From the NCBI GenBank assembly GCA_030672115.1, contig DAOVGZ010000036.1, positions 1 to 9,197 on the forward strand: a stretch of DNA of 9,197 bases. Direction: 5' to 3'. The notes under the pieces were generated by a model. The model was not told where the DNA came from. It saw nothing but the letters and a program-made list of their open reading frames with translations, and did no database searches. Shown here piece by piece: positions 1 to 7,500 of this stretch. The position numbers and the translations under genes were made by a program. The stretch is from a bacterium (GTDB taxonomy: Bacteria; Babelota; Babeliae; Babelales; Vermiphilaceae). Position 1 is the first letter of the stretch; every line of letters starts with the position of its first letter.

Positions 1-102
1 AAAACTCGTGTTTCAAAATCTGGAAAAGAAAGTCGCCTGCGTGAAAAAAAACGTAAAGGCGATATTAAAAAAATGCGAAGCAAAAAATTTACCGATTCCT
101 AA
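1..102 (+). CDS. arfB: C-terminal tail of an ArfB-like peptidyl-tRNA hydrolase (partial)
   Basis: Only the last 33 codons and a TAA stop are present; the gene begins outside the window. The peptide is very basic and lacks hydrophobic segments. It contains SGKESRLREKKRKGDIKKMR, which resembles the C-terminal tail of ArfB (YaeJ), where a pattern like ASKERRL..K...S.VKAMRGK forms the basic helix that enters the mRNA channel of stalled ribosomes. ArfB releases peptides from ribosomes stuck without a stop codon. The catalytic GGQ domain lies upstream and cannot be seen, so the call rests on the tail alone. A basic tail of a ribosomal or RNA-binding protein is the main alternative. The gene ends 5 bases before the stop of the convergent transporter gene, with no visible terminator between them. 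Confidence 0.55.
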   Translation, partial: KTRVSKSGKESRLREKKRKGDIKKMRSKKFTDS

Positions 103-107
103 AAACA

Positions 108-1268
108 TTAGTCATAAAGTTTTGATGTTGTTACAAAAAATATTACTGTAAACATGCTGATAAGTGCTCCGTAAAAAAAAGGTGCTTGAGGCAAAATTGT
201 CCATAATATTCCGGCAATAATACTTGCAGGCAATGTAAGTAGCCCTTTGATAGTGTGATACGCGCCAAGGCTTGTTCCTTGGTGTTTTTCATCAGAAAGA
301 TCAGAAACAAATGCTCGTTCATTTGCAACAACAATACTTTTGACAATTCCGTATAAAGCGAATAAAAGAACATACACTGCAAGTGAATTAAATAATGCAA
401 AACCAATAGTTGTTATGACAAACAAGCTGTAGCCAATTAAAAGAACTTTTTTTCTTCCAATTTTGTCTGAAAGTTTCCCAAATGGAATAGAAAAACTGGC
501 ATAAAAAATATTGTATAAAATATATAAAAGCAGGGTGATGCCAATCGCTTGTTTGTTATTAAAAAGTGTTTGTGCTTTTAAAATAAAAAACATGTAACTA
601 AAGTTGGCTAAAGAAAAAAGACCGACAACAACAAAAAATAGTTTTAATTTTTTAGGAAGATTAAAAAGTGTTGTGCCAAACGCGATTGTTTTTATTGGTT
701 GTTTTTTTTCTTTTACAAAAAAAAGTGGAATTAATGAAGTGAACGCAAAGGCTGCAGAAATTAAAATAATAGTTTTAAAGGTAAGACCAAAAAACCAAAA
801 TAAAATAAATGAAAAAATAGAACCAAGAATAGCGCCGGTTGTATCCATTGCTCGGTGAAAACCAAAAGCACGTCCTTTTTGATTCGGCATCGATTGTGCA
901 ATGATGGTATCACGCGGAGCATCACGCAAACCTTTTCCAATTCGCTCAAGACCAATAAAAATAAGAATGTGATGCCAGGTTTGCGAAAGGGCGAGTAAAA
1001 ATTTAAACATTGATGATAAAAAATATCCAGAAAAAACTAACTGTTTTCGTTTTCCTGTTTTGTCAGATATGTAACCAGAAAAAACTTTTAATAAACTTGT
1101 TATGCTGTTGCGTATACCAGCAATAAGGCCAATAATTATGCCAGTTCCACCAAGAGATGCAATAAATAATGGCAAAATTGGTGTTATCATTTCACTACTC
1201 AAGTCGTTTAGTAAACTGACAATTCCGAGCAAAATAATATTTATTGAAATTCCATTTCGTTTTTTCAT
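108..1268 (-). CDS. MFS family transporter
   Basis: The protein has 386 residues, usual for a 12-helix major facilitator. Hydrophobic helices run along the whole chain. The MFS motif A between helices 2 and 3 is GYISDKTGKRK (residues 65-75), and its second-half counterpart is GKLSDKIGRKK (264-274), so both halves of the internal duplication are present. NDLSSEMITPILPLF (21-35) and RIGKGLRDAPRD (109-120) are typical of a group of MFS proteins of unknown substrate. I chose the ATG at 1268 because AAGG lies 6 bases upstream on the minus strand. The frame is open to an ATG at 1322, but the added 18 residues are basic and have no better ribosome site. It is an inner-membrane secondary transporter; the substrate (drug, sugar or metabolite) cannot be told. 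It is divergent from the gene at 1534 and convergent with the arfB-like gene. Confidence 0.88.
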   Translation of the reverse strand: MKKRNGISINIILLGIVSLLNDLSSEMITPILPLFIASLGGTGIIIGLIAGIRNSITSLLKVFSGYISDKTGKRKQLVFSGYFLSSMFKFLLALSQTWHHILIFIGLERIGKGLRDAPRDTIIAQSMPNQKGRAFGFHRAMDTTGAILGSIFSFILFWFFGLTFKTIILISAAFAFTSLIPLFFVKEKKQPIKTIAFGTTLFNLPKKLKLFFVVVGLFSLANFSYMFFILKAQTLFNNKQAIGITLLLYILYNIFYASFSIPFGKLSDKIGRKKVLLIGYSLFVITTIGFALFNSLAVYVLLFALYGIVKSIVVANERAFVSDLSDEKHQGTSLGAYHTIKGLLTLPASIIAGILWTILPQAPFFYGALISMFTVIFFVTTSKLYD

Positions 1269-1443
1269 TTTTTTCCTTTTTAAAAGCTTCAATTTGATCA
1301 TTGAGCAGCATATCAAAATCAAGTATGGTTTCGCATAGATATTTGATAAAAATGTTCAGATGAATAAATATTGAGAATTTTTATTTTTTATGTCGTTTTT
1401 TTTAATCAATTAAAGCATTTAGTCATTTAAATGGGCATTTTAT

Positions 1444-1472
1444 TTGTTGCATTTTTAAAAACTGGATACCAT
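1444..1472 (+). promoter_or_regulatory. Possible sigma-70-type promoter for the paralogue pair
   Basis: TTGTTG (1444-1449) and TACCAT (1467-1472) are 17 bases apart, in the 265-base gene-free stretch (1269-1533) between the divergent transporter and the gene at 1534. The match to consensus is weak and the region is very A+T-rich, so chance matches are likely. I see no other structure in this intergenic stretch. Confidence 0.22.
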
Positions 1473-1533
1473 ATGAATATTCAACCATGAGGTAAAGTTA
1501 GAGGAAAAGATACAAGAAATTAGAAAGATTTAT

Positions 1534-2172
1534 ATGAAAAAAAAGAATATAAAATTAATTTGTAAAGCTGTTGGTTATTATACATCAAAAGATGAAGATG
1601 CTTTTTTTGAATGGTTAAAAAAAATCCCTTCAATTGTTGAAGTTGAGGGTTGGTCGGATGAGCTTCATTTGTATATTAAAAGTTCTACAGTACCAGTTGC
1701 AGATTTGCGAGAGATTATAGCTATTTTTTTTCGCTATAACATTAAAGACATGACTCAACTCAAGATTTTTTTAAATCAAAAAAATAAAGAATGGTTTTTT
1801 GATAATCCTTATGCTTATTGGCACGAAAAAGTCTTTGCAGAACCGCGTATTAAGTTGGTATGTGATTCCCATGTTTTTGGTGAAGATGAAAATGGCCAAG
1901 AGTTGTTTGTAAAAAACGCAAAAGAAATAACATCTGTTGATCAAGTAGATGATTTTATTGGAAAGCTTGATTTGTATACAAAAGGGGCCAAAATTTCAGA
2001 TTCAGATTTAATGAAACTTGTTTTGTTGTTTCATGAAAATCATTTTGATATGAAACAGTTTAGTGTTTTTTTAAATGATGAAAACAAGATATGGTTTTTT
2101 GATAAAGAGGCTGTTTGGTATGATCCTATTTTTGGAACTTCAAAAATTGTAGACAATGAAAAGATTCTTTAA
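1534..2172 (+). CDS. Two-domain protein of unknown function, paralogue A
   Basis: The 212-residue protein is not assigned to a named family. It consists of two copies of a domain of about 95 residues, at 5-101 and 105-201. Each copy starts with IKL(I/V)C. An acidic stretch and aromatic residues follow (FFEWLKKIPS in copy 1), then a strand pair ending LYxK, a helix with (D)L..(I/L)..(L/I)F, and finally QxxxFLNxxNKxWFFD plus a Trp/Tyr-rich end. Copy 1 is complete; copy 2 is more diverged and has lost the FFEWLKK motif. There is no signal peptide or membrane segment, so it is probably cytosolic. The start is the only ATG/GTG/TTG before the conserved IKLIC; upstream there is only a weak AGAAAG site. 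The gene at 2228 is its tandem paralogue, 55 bases away, likely in the same transcript. The single domain reminds me of small stand-alone hypothetical proteins of about 90 residues in other bacteria, but I cannot name a function. Confidence 0.8.
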   Translation: MKKKNIKLICKAVGYYTSKDEDAFFEWLKKIPSIVEVEGWSDELHLYIKSSTVPVADLREIIAIFFRYNIKDMTQLKIFLNQKNKEWFFDNPYAYWHEKVFAEPRIKLVCDSHVFGEDENGQELFVKNAKEITSVDQVDDFIGKLDLYTKGAKISDSDLMKLVLLFHENHFDMKQFSVFLNDENKIWFFDKEAVWYDPIFGTSKIVDNEKIL

Positions 2173-2227
2173 AATCAGCTAGATTTTTATTTTGGTATAT
2201 TGCATTGAAAGGCTTTTGGCGAAAATT

Positions 2228-2857
2228 ATGGATGATAAAAGAATTAAACTTATATGTACAGCTGCAACTTTTTGTTCGGGTGGAGATGAATGGCTTTTTA
2301 GTCGATGGATAAACAAAATTTCTTCTATAGTAGAGTTTGATGATTTTGGTAAAAATACATATTTGTATACTCAAAGTAATGTAATTCCGAATGATGACTT
2401 AAAAGAACTTCAAGCATTGCTTTTGCGGTATGAAATTGATACTAAGCAACTTGAAGTTTTTTTGAATGAAAAAAATAAAGAATGCCTTTCTGTTGATAGT
2501 ATTTTTGGCTATTGCGATAGTGAATCAGAAAGTTTAAAGCATAATTTTGTTAAAGAAAATATTGTCGTCGCGTGTGAGTCTGTACAATATTATTCTGAAG
2601 GAGATAAGGATACGTTTTTTGAATGGTTGAAAAAAATCCCTGCAGTGATTGATTTCAAGGGGGTTGGTGAAACTTTATATATTTATATAAAAGATAAAGA
2701 AATTTCTAAGAATGATTTGTATGAGTTGCTTGCTCTTTTTTATCGCTACAATATTAAAAACGCGAAACAGCTAAGTATATTTCTTAATGAAAAAAATAAA
2801 GAATGGTTTTTTGATAATACTTATGCTTTTTGGCATAAAAAAGTATTTGTAAAATAA
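2228..2857 (+). CDS. Two-domain protein of unknown function, paralogue B
   Basis: The 209-residue protein has the same two-domain architecture as its upstream neighbour. Copy 1 is at residues 5-95 (RIKLICTAATF to QLEVFLNEKNKE), with its aromatic end replaced by an unrelated acidic segment. Copy 2 (110-206) is complete, with FFEWLKKIP, FYRYNIKNAKQLSIFLNEKN and KEWFFDN. Domain 2 here is the closest match to domain 1 of paralogue A, so the outer copies of the four are the best preserved. I chose ATG 2228 because it aligns with the start of paralogue A (MDDKRIKLIC against MKKKNIKLIC). An in-frame TTG at 2192 would add 12 residues without counterpart. The Shine-Dalgarno is weak, so translation may be coupled to the gene before it. 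No signal peptide or membrane helix is present. Function unknown. Confidence 0.8.
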   Translation: MDDKRIKLICTAATFCSGGDEWLFSRWINKISSIVEFDDFGKNTYLYTQSNVIPNDDLKELQALLLRYEIDTKQLEVFLNEKNKECLSVDSIFGYCDSESESLKHNFVKENIVVACESVQYYSEGDKDTFFEWLKKIPAVIDFKGVGETLYIYIKDKEISKNDLYELLALFYRYNIKNAKQLSIFLNEKNKEWFFDNTYAFWHKKVFVK

Positions 2858-2863
2858 TATTTG

Positions 2864-2906
2864 AGAACAAAAAAGATTTAATTTATTTTGTTCTAGTTTC
2901 TTTTTT
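2864..2906 (+). terminator. Hairpin terminator after the paralogue pair
   Basis: A 9-bp perfect inverted repeat, AGAACAAAA (2864-2872) and TTTTGTTCT (2886-2894), encloses a 13-base loop. A T-rich stretch ends in six T (2901-2906). It sits 7 bases after the stop at 2857 and its 3' arm overlaps the stop codon of the convergent Nudix gene. The stem is A+T-rich and the loop long, so strength is uncertain. In the opposite direction there is no good U-tract. Confidence 0.42.
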
Positions 2907-3420
2907 CAGGTTGTTTACCCAAATCAATTTCAATCGGTTGCTTTGGGTAGGAACCAGATAAAATATTTGGAAGATAATCGGGCAAAACAATTGGAAAAAT
3001 TATTTTTTTACTGGTTTTAATTGTTTCTAATGAAAGCCATTCAACTTTTTGAACAATAGCTTGTTCTTCGTGCGTTAAATTTTTTAAAGAAGTTTTATTT
3101 TGTTTGGTTGTTACAACAATAAATCGTTCTTGCATTCTGGTTGGATTGCCAGCCAAAATTAAATTGTACGCGCCAAACCATACAATAGGGCCGAGAGTGA
3201 CCTCTTGTGCTTGTATGCCTGTTTCTTCATATAGTTCTCGTAGCGTCGCTTTTTCAACGGTTTCTCCTGGTTCGATTCCACCGCCGATAGGACACCAAAA
3301 GGGGCCGTAATTGGTTCCATTCGTTGCAGTTGTCTTTTTATCATCAACATACATCATAAGCAGTTCTTGCTTATCATTGATTAAAAGTATTTTTACACTA
3401 TTTCTTTTTTTTAATTTCAT
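2893..3420 (-). CDS. Nudix hydrolase
   Basis: This 175-residue protein has a complete Nudix box, GX5EX7REUXEEXGU, at residues 47-69: G47, E53, then REL-Y-EE-T-G-I at 61-69. The glutamates of REL.EE bind the metal. Nudix enzymes hydrolyse a diphosphate linked to a further group X (nucleoside triphosphates, nucleotide sugars, caps, ADP-ribose); the substrate is not readable here. The N-terminal strand (SVKILLINDKQELLMMY) and the FWCPIGGGIEPGE loop fit the fold. The Pro-rich C-terminus beyond about residue 145 is an extension of unclear role. The ATG at 3420 is preceded on the minus strand by AAGGA at normal spacing. It is cytosolic, stands alone on its strand, diverges from the ABC operon and converges on the paralogue pair. 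Confidence 0.92.
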   Translation of the reverse strand: MKLKKRNSVKILLINDKQELLMMYVDDKKTTATNGTNYGPFWCPIGGGIEPGETVEKATLRELYEETGIQAQEVTLGPIVWFGAYNLILAGNPTRMQERFIVVTTKQNKTSLKNLTHEEQAIVQKVEWLSLETIKTSKKIIFPIVLPDYLPNILSGSYPKQPIEIDLGKQPEKRN

Positions 3421-3455
3421 AGATATTCCTTGTTTGTTTTTATCAATATATAACT

Positions 3456-3485
3456 AAAAAAGCTCTTTGTTGAGCCTTTTTTTTT
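3456..3485. terminator. Short A-flanked/T-flanked hairpin between divergent genes
   Basis: GCTC (3462-3465) and GAGC (3472-3475) pair around a 6-base loop. They are flanked by an A run (3456-3461) and a T run (3477-3485), with one unpaired C at 3476. The shape works as a terminator on either strand. It lies between two divergent genes, about 35 bases upstream of the Nudix start and just before the putative ABC promoter. It could therefore be an insulator, an attenuator in the Nudix leader, or a relic. Confidence 0.4.
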
Positions 3486-3511
3486 ATATTTTTAGCAGTT
3501 AAAGGTATACT
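3483..3511 (+). promoter_or_regulatory. Putative promoter of the ABC exporter operon
   Basis: TTTATA (3483-3488) and TATACT (3506-3511) are separated by 17 bases. The -10 matches consensus at five of six positions. Transcription would start near 3518, giving a leader of about 34 bases that contains AAAGGA (3535-3540) before the ATG at 3552. Confidence 0.45.
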
Positions 3512-3551
3512 GAAACTGTTGCTACTTAAAAATTAAAGGAAGAATTAAATT

Positions 3552-4415
3552 ATGCTAACAGTTAAAAATGTGCGATATGCCTATCCTGGAGCCGCTAAAG
3601 ATACGTTGCGCGGCCTTGATTTTTCTATTGAACAAGGAGAAGTCTTTGGGCTTTTGGGCCCTTCTGGCGCAGGAAAATCAACTACGCAAAAGCTTTTGAT
3701 TGGTTTGCTTAAAGATTATCAGGGAAGTATAAAAGTTCTTGGTAAAGAGGTGAGCCAGTGGGGCGATGAATATTATGAGAATGTTGGTGTTTCGTTTGAA
3801 GTGCCAAATCATTATCTTAAGCTTACTGCGTTTGAAAATTTGCAATTTTTTGCTTCATTATATAGCGGTAAAACTGTTGATCCAATGGAACTGCTTTCTT
3901 GGGTTGGTTTACAAGCTGATGCACATAAAAAAGTTTCAGACTTTAGTAAAGGGATGAAAGTTCGTCTTAATGTTGCACGTAGTTTACTCCATAAACCAAA
4001 AATTCTTTTTTTAGATGAGCCGACTAGTGGGCTAGATCCTGTCAATGCGAGAAAAATAAAAGATCTTATTGTAAAAGTTTGTGAGCAAGGTACAACTGTT
4101 TTTATAACTACTCATAATATGATGGTTGCAGATGAGCTTTGTGATCGTGTTGCTTTTATTACCGATGGATCTATTGCTTTGATTGATTCACCGTCTGTGC
4201 TTAAGAAAAAATATGGAAAAAGAATTGTGCGAGTTGAATATATTGATGATCAAGGATCTCCGGCACAGCAAGAATTTTTATTAGATGGACTTGGTGATGC
4301 TACAGATTTTTCGATTTTGCTTCAAACAGCACAACGGATTGAAACAATTCATACACAAGAAACAACGCTTGAAAATATTTTTATTCAGGTAACAGGACAG
4401 GAGCTAAGCGAATGA
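3552..4415 (+). CDS. ABC transporter ATP-binding protein (ABC-2 exporter type)
   Basis: The 287-residue protein is the nucleotide-binding subunit of an exporter. Walker A is GPSGAGKST (36-44). The signature is FSKGM (131-135), a common variant of LSGGQ in this class. Walker B is ILFLDEP (151-157), with catalytic E156, the D-loop is SGLD (159-162), and the switch His is H188 in ITTHNM. The position normally held by the Q-loop Gln reads SFEVPNHY, with E83. Residues 220-287 form the accessory domain usual in drug, lipid or antibiotic-type exporters, ending in the TTLENIF motif. AAAGGA lies 11 bases before the start. The gene overlaps the first permease gene by 4 bases (ATGA), so the subunits are translationally coupled. 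It would hydrolyse ATP on the cytosolic face to drive the two permeases. The cargo is unknown. Confidence 0.95.
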   Translation: MLTVKNVRYAYPGAAKDTLRGLDFSIEQGEVFGLLGPSGAGKSTTQKLLIGLLKDYQGSIKVLGKEVSQWGDEYYENVGVSFEVPNHYLKLTAFENLQFFASLYSGKTVDPMELLSWVGLQADAHKKVSDFSKGMKVRLNVARSLLHKPKILFLDEPTSGLDPVNARKIKDLIVKVCEQGTTVFITTHNMMVADELCDRVAFITDGSIALIDSPSVLKKKYGKRIVRVEYIDDQGSPAQQEFLLDGLGDATDFSILLQTAQRIETIHTQETTLENIFIQVTGQELSE

Positions 4416-5137
4416 GCCGTTTATTGTCTCTGTTAAAAACAGACGTTGTCGTTCAGTTTCGCAATAAATTATATGCAATAGGTATTGGTGTTGCAGTTAT
4501 TATCGCGATAGGTATTTCTCAACTTGCATCTGTAAAACATTTGCCATTAGTAGTCCCAACATTGATGTTGCTTGCTCTTGGAGGCTCAACATTGTTGTAT
4601 GTAGCGGGAATGATTCTTTTTGAAAAAGATGAAAAAACAATTAATGCGCTTATTACTTCTCCATTGCGAGTTTCGGAGTATTTGTGGTCAAAAATTATTA
4701 CGCTCAGCACGTTAGCAACAATTGAAGGTGTTGTTATGGTTGGTGGTGCAATGCTCATTATGGGATTTTGGGTGCCAGTGCCAATTCCTAATTTAATACC
4801 ACTTTTTTTGGGAATTATGGCAACTGGTATTGTGTATTGCTTGGTCGGTATTATTTTGGTTGTTCGGTACGAAAAATTAACAGATTTTATTCTTCCAATG
4901 GGAGCGTATGCAGGAATTTTACAAGTTCCGTTTTTATATTTTTTGGGTTTAGTTGAACATCCAATTTTTTTAGTAATTCCAACTAGTGCATCGACTATGT
5001 TAATTAAAGGTGCTTATGTTCAACTTCCTTTGTGGCAGTGGATTTATGCAATTTTATATACTTCGATTACGATTCTTGTTTTTGCGTTTTGGGCGCATCG
5101 TGCATTTACAAAATATATTACGATGAAGGTGGGTTGA
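4412..5137 (+). CDS. ABC-2 type permease, first subunit
   Basis: The 241-residue integral membrane protein has about six hydrophobic segments, near residues 22-38, 46-68, 98-118, 127-151, 162-182 and 211-228. Between segments 2 and 3 is FEKDEKTINALITSPLRVSEYLWSK (70-94). This is the ABC-2 permease coupling-helix signature, in which E..T...L..(T/S)P....E....K is conserved. The protein follows the ATPase with a 4-base overlap and precedes a second permease by 4 bases, so the exporter is probably a heterodimer of permeases on a pair of ATPase subunits. Segment lengths are estimates from hydrophobicity by eye. The substrate is not evident from the sequence. Confidence 0.88.
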   Translation: MSRLLSLLKTDVVVQFRNKLYAIGIGVAVIIAIGISQLASVKHLPLVVPTLMLLALGGSTLLYVAGMILFEKDEKTINALITSPLRVSEYLWSKIITLSTLATIEGVVMVGGAMLIMGFWVPVPIPNLIPLFLGIMATGIVYCLVGIILVVRYEKLTDFILPMGAYAGILQVPFLYFLGLVEHPIFLVIPTSASTMLIKGAYVQLPLWQWIYAILYTSITILVFAFWAHRAFTKYITMKVG

Positions 5138-5141
5138 GCAC

Positions 5142-5903
5142 ATGAATATGAAAGTAGTTGCACGTAAATTTATAAAAAAAGATTTGAGTCTTATTTTGCG
5201 AGATTCATTTTTATTATTTATGACATTTTTTGTTGTCATTATTAGCGTTATTTTTCGTTTTGGTTTGCCATATTTAAATAATTATTTGTGTGCAAAAAAT
5301 ATTTTACCTTGTGCTACTATTACCAAGAGCTTATCTGATTTTTATCCTTTATTAATTTCTTTTATTGCCTGTTTTGAAGGGGCTTTAATTATTGGAACTG
5401 TTTTTGGTTTTGCTCTTCTTGATGAAAAAGATGACAATACAGTCAAAGCTATGCTTGTAACTCCTGTTCCATTTTTTTACCAAGTAATGTATCGAATTAT
5501 AGTGCCAACGATTATTGCAACATTGGTTGTTTTTGCACAAGTTCTGTTTATTGGTCAAGCTCTTATTCCGTTATGGAAACTTATTTTTATTTCTGCTGGG
5601 GCTGCGTTAATTGCGCCAATGGCAGCATTGTTTTATGCAACGTTTGCAGAAAATAAGATACAAGGTTTTGCCTTTGCTAAGTTTGTGGGACTTGTTGGAT
5701 GGATAATTATTCTGGCATGGTTTGTTTCTGAACCATGGCAATGGTTATTTGGGTTGTTTCCTCCTTTTTTGATAAGCAAAGCATATTGGATGGCATACCA
5801 AGGACATAATTTGTGGTATATTGCTTTAGTGGTAGGTATTGTATTGCAACTTTGTTTGCTCGCTCTTTTGGTTCGTTGGTTTAAAAAAGCAGTTTATAAA
5901 TAA
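5142..5903 (+). CDS. ABC-2 type permease, second subunit
   Basis: The 253-residue integral membrane protein also has about six helices. The coupling-helix signature LLDEKDDNTVKAMLVTPVPF is at 92-111, in the same position as in the first permease, although the rest of the sequence differs. There is a larger hydrophilic loop with two Cys (C50, C57) between the first and second segments. AAGGTGG, inside the end of the previous gene, could serve as ribosome site for ATG 5142; an ATG two codons later is an alternative start. It would pair with the first permease to make the membrane channel. The gene is followed 23 bases later by rlmN, without a terminator, so rlmN probably shares the transcript. 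Confidence 0.88.
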   Translation: MNMKVVARKFIKKDLSLILRDSFLLFMTFFVVIISVIFRFGLPYLNNYLCAKNILPCATITKSLSDFYPLLISFIACFEGALIIGTVFGFALLDEKDDNTVKAMLVTPVPFFYQVMYRIIVPTIIATLVVFAQVLFIGQALIPLWKLIFISAGAALIAPMAALFYATFAENKIQGFAFAKFVGLVGWIIILAWFVSEPWQWLFGLFPPFLISKAYWMAYQGHNLWYIALVVGIVLQLCLLALLVRWFKKAVYK

Positions 5904-5926
5904 TAGAAAGACATAAAAATAAAAGT

Positions 5927-6976
5927 ATGGAAAATAATAAAAAAAACATTTTTGATTTAACACATGAAGAATTAAAAGCTGCTTTGAATGAAATGAAACA
6001 ACAGCCATTTCGTGCGAAGCAACTTTGTGATTGGATATATAAGAAATTGATTTTTGACCCTGAGCAGATGCTTAATCTTTCAAAAAACTTGCGCGAAACC
6101 GTTTCGAATGGTTTTTCTTGGTACTTGCCAGAAATAGAGCATGTTGCACATAGCAAATCGGATAACTCCTATAAATTTTTATTAAAAACAAATGATGGCA
6201 AACTGATAGAATCTATTTTTATGACAGATAAAGGGCGATCAACTATTTGTGTTTCTTGCATGATTGGATGTCCGCTGCGTTGTAAGTTTTGTGCTACAGG
6301 TTCACAAATCGGTTTTGTTAGAATGTTAACACCGGCAGAAATAGCGGGACAAGTTTTGGTAACGTTGCGTTATATGAAAGAAAAAGGGCTTGCTCAAAGA
6401 GTAAGTAGTATTGTTTTCATGGGTATGGGCGAACCATTGATAAACAAAGAAGCTGTAAAAAAATCAATTTACTTGCTAACGCATCCTGAGTGCTTTGCAT
6501 TATCGCCATCAAGAATTTCTGTTTCAACCGCTGGTTTTGGCCCAGGTATTGCAGCGTTTATAGAAAAAACAGGTGTTCGCCTTGCTGTTTCTTTACATTT
6601 TCCAACCAATAAACTGCGTTCGCAGTATATGCCGGTTAATAAAAAGTTTCCGTTAGAAGATCTAATTGCTGAACTTAAAAAAGTAAAACTAAAAAAACGT
6701 GACTATATTTTAATTGAGTATCTTTTGCTCGGTGGAATCAATGACTCGATCAGGCATGCTCAGCAGTTACAAAAATTAATAAGCAATTTAAAAGTAAAAG
6801 TGAATCTTATTCCTTATAACCCAACAGAAACTTTTCCTGCTGAAGCATCGTCAGAAGAGGTTATAAATAATTTTGCACGATATTTACACAAAAAAGGAAT
6901 TTTCACTTCGGTTCGTCGTAGCAAAGGGCTTGATGTTGATGGTGGTTGTGGGCAATTTGCTTTAAAAAAACAGTAA
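5927..6976 (+). CDS. rlmN: Dual-specificity 23S rRNA A2503 / tRNA A37 C2-methyltransferase RlmN
   Basis: The 349-residue protein is a full-length radical SAM enzyme. It methylates C2 of adenine 2503 in 23S rRNA, and of A37 in some tRNAs, which supports translational accuracy. The cluster motif CX3CX2C is C115-C119-C122. C108 corresponds to the conserved Cys seven residues before it (E. coli C118). The C-terminal Cys that carries the methyl group is C341, in DVDGGCGQFA. The SAM-binding GEP motif is GMGEPL (166-171). SVSTAGFGPGI and AVSLH are the usual core strands. Cfr shares the Cys motifs, but the N-terminal region (FDLTHEELKAAL, PFRAKQLCDWIYKK) reads as RlmN. The Shine-Dalgarno is weak and only 23 bases separate it from the permease. 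Its last 162 bases recur at 7787-7949 as part of a tandem duplication. Confidence 0.96.
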   Translation: MENNKKNIFDLTHEELKAALNEMKQQPFRAKQLCDWIYKKLIFDPEQMLNLSKNLRETVSNGFSWYLPEIEHVAHSKSDNSYKFLLKTNDGKLIESIFMTDKGRSTICVSCMIGCPLRCKFCATGSQIGFVRMLTPAEIAGQVLVTLRYMKEKGLAQRVSSIVFMGMGEPLINKEAVKKSIYLLTHPECFALSPSRISVSTAGFGPGIAAFIEKTGVRLAVSLHFPTNKLRSQYMPVNKKFPLEDLIAELKKVKLKKRDYILIEYLLLGGINDSIRHAQQLQKLISNLKVKVNLIPYNPTETFPAEASSEEVINNFARYLHKKGIFTSVRRSKGLDVDGGCGQFALKKQ

Positions 6977-6985
6977 CATTATTTA
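6957..6985 (+). promoter_or_regulatory. Possible promoter inside the rlmN tail, unit 1
   Basis: TTGCTT (6957-6962) and TATTTA (6980-6985) are 17 bases apart. The same arrangement recurs in unit 2 (7930-7958). The -10 match is poor, so the support is mainly that the arrangement is retained in both copies upstream of the same gene start. Confidence 0.22.
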
Positions 6986-7008
6986 GTAGATATAAAGGGT
7001 TTTGCATC

Positions 7009-7495
7009 ATGATAAAAAGCGTTCAGGTCAAGAATATTGTCATTTTTTCACTGTCAATTTTTACTTTTTTTAGCTTTTCTGCATTTGGTATGAATAATCA
7101 ACCAAAGAAACAAGATAAAAAAAGTCCAACAGTAAAATTACAAAAGTTATACCGTGACAGGGAAAAAAGAAATTATTTTGCAAAATCGGTTGATGTAAGT
7201 CCAACCGTAAATAAAATTAATTTTCCATTATCGCTTAAGAAGTTAAACATTTCTTTTTGTAAAAAATTAGGATTTAACAAAGTTATTACTCCATTGTTGG
7301 AGAAGTTAAAAGTTATTGATTGAGATAGTTTTGGAAGGAATACAATTTGATTTTCCAAGAAGTTTAAAAGATTTAAAAATTAAATGGTGTGCTTATTTTA
7401 ATGCAAATCAATTTTTAAAAGATTGGAAAAATGGTTTGTATCCAAAGCTAAAAACATATAATAGTAAAACTTTGCAATATTATGAAAATTATTAA
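7009..7495 (+). pseudogene. Degraded secreted LRR-repeat protein, unit 1 copy
   Basis: The reading frame from ATG 7009 (AAAGGG 9 bases upstream) gives 104 residues to a TGA at 7321-7323. It begins with a Sec signal peptide, MIKSVQVKNIVIFSLSIFTF, with a likely cleavage after AFG (residue 27). A remnant related to the end of the unit 2 F-box follows (YFAKSVDVSPTV), then one to two LRR-like repeats (FPLSLKKLNISFCKKLGFNK). Compared with the paralogue at 8166-9044, nearly all of the F-box and most repeats are missing. The TGA falls where the paralogue has a Cys (TGT). DSFGRNTI then continues in frame to a second TGA at a Cys position. The C-terminal block (FPRSLKDLKIKW, FLKDWKNGLYPKLKTYNSKT) follows in another frame, to a TAA at 7493. 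I read this as a decayed gene. The shortened 104-residue product could still be made and exported. Confidence 0.8.
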
Positions 7496-7500
7496 AATCA

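Noticed and set aside
604..858. Open frames of 60-90 codons antisense to the transporter, ABC and rlmN genes
   Set aside because: They lie fully inside well-supported genes, have no ribosome sites or recognisable domains, and are expected by chance in A+T-rich coding DNA.
2192..2227. TTG start for paralogue B
   Set aside because: ATG 2228 aligns with the start of paralogue A, and the extra 12 residues have no counterpart.
3794..3806. Missing Q-loop Gln (E83) in the ABC ATPase as a sign of a dead enzyme
   Set aside because: All other catalytic motifs are intact, and I recall Glu at this place in other ATPases of the ABC-2 exporter group, so it is probably a subfamily trait.
6946..7008. Upstream start of the unit 1 signal-peptide gene inside the end of rlmN
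   Set aside because: It would put 21 residues before a clean signal peptide. ATG 7009 has AAAGGG at good spacing and matches the start context in unit 2.
7321..7363. Recoded TGA (as Cys, Trp or selenocysteine) in the unit 1 LRR gene, because both TGA codons fall at Cys positions
   Set aside because: TGA is used as an ordinary stop by the ABC ATPase and first permease genes here, TGG serves for Trp, and a frameshift follows at once. Pseudogene decay explains it more simply.
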